The notes under the pieces: model-generated | Told to the model about the DNA's origin: nothing | Databases searched by the model: none | Seen by the model: only the letters and a program-made list of their open reading frames with translations | In this document: one piece after another, positions 15,481 through 15,662 of the stretch | Position numbering within the stretch: the stretch's first letter is position 1 | Layout: every line of letters begins with the position of its first letter | Origin: Phoronis ovalis | Taxonomy: Eukaryota > Phoronida > Phoronidae | NCBI GenBank assembly: GCA_028565635.1 | Contig: JAOXYB010026812.1 | Coordinates: 1-15,662 of the forward strand | Length of the DNA stretch: 15,662 bases | Reading direction: 5' to 3' | Position numbers and translations under genes: made by a program

Positions 15481-15662
15481 GTTTTTATGCCCATCCACCA
15501 TAGTGGCTGGGCATATAGTCGTAGTGTAGGCATCGTCGTCGTATGTAACACTTTCCTTTGTCTCGCAATAACAGCTTCAGTTTTCACCTGATCGGCTTCA
15601 TATTCGGCACAGGGTAAATACAGGTCAAAGTGCAGGTCTGTTATACTTTTGACCTTGATTAC
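15481..15662. repeat. Probable dispersed repeat, cut by the window end
   Basis: An imperfect 30-nt palindrome, TATGCCCA...TGGGCATA (15486–15515), is followed by CATCGTCGTCG-like sequence and a more GC-rich stretch ending in GACCTTGATTAC. Composition changes sharply at about 15481 against the AT-rich intron. I associate a GCATATAG-hairpin start and a downstream GACCTTGA with abundant non-coding repeats of bivalve genomes, from general memory. No open frame is seen. Confidence 0.45.

Overview
This window is animal (metazoan) nuclear DNA. It is AT-rich, has long GT–AG introns, and carries most of one multi-exon gene on the + strand. I read 23 coding exons between 1133 and 15293. They join in frame to 1347 complete codons plus one base and are open at the 3' end. 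The protein is a tandem array of eight PLAT (LH2, beta-barrel lipoxygenase-homology) domains. Order and sequence details match LOXHD1, the PLAT-only protein that vertebrate hair cells need in their stereocilia. Vertebrate LOXHD1 has about 15 PLAT domains, so roughly the second half of the gene should lie beyond position 15662.

Layout. 1–1128 is upstream DNA holding a decayed 3' end of a CR1/Jockey-type LINE (about 555–943) and a weak TATA-like site. 1129–4311 encodes a non-PLAT leader of about 188 residues, split by two large introns, ending in a Ser/Pro/Lys-rich linker. PLAT1 (4312–about 5357) is divergent and very basic. PLAT2 to PLAT8 then follow as modules: 5669–6271, 7363–8424, 8856–9920, 10292–11058, 11476–12140, 12439–13188 and 13499–15293. 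PLAT8 is interrupted by a 124-codon exon of charged, internally repeated, low-complexity sequence (14491–14862). The window ends inside intron 23, in what looks like the start of a dispersed repeat (15481 onward).

Gene architecture. Every junction between neighbouring PLAT modules is a phase-1 intron, so each module is a symmetrical 1-1 unit that can be duplicated without breaking frame. Introns inside the modules differ in position and phase from repeat to repeat. From memory of vertebrate LOXHD1, window PLAT2–PLAT8 correspond one-to-one to vertebrate PLAT1–PLAT7, including the charged insertion in the same repeat. PLAT1 and the leader therefore look like extra N-terminal material.

Organism. 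The LINE relic, the end-of-window repeat (a TATGCCCA...TGGGCATA hairpin followed by sequence of non-coding repeat character) and the gene content fit a lophotrochozoan, perhaps a bivalve mollusc. This is an inference from general familiarity, not a computed assignment. I see no second protein-coding gene, no tRNA or rRNA, and nothing bacterial. The most interesting points are the extra N-terminal PLAT and leader, the triplicated KSP/RRKS/SDE phospho-motif insert, and a phase-preserving alternative donor after exon 8.
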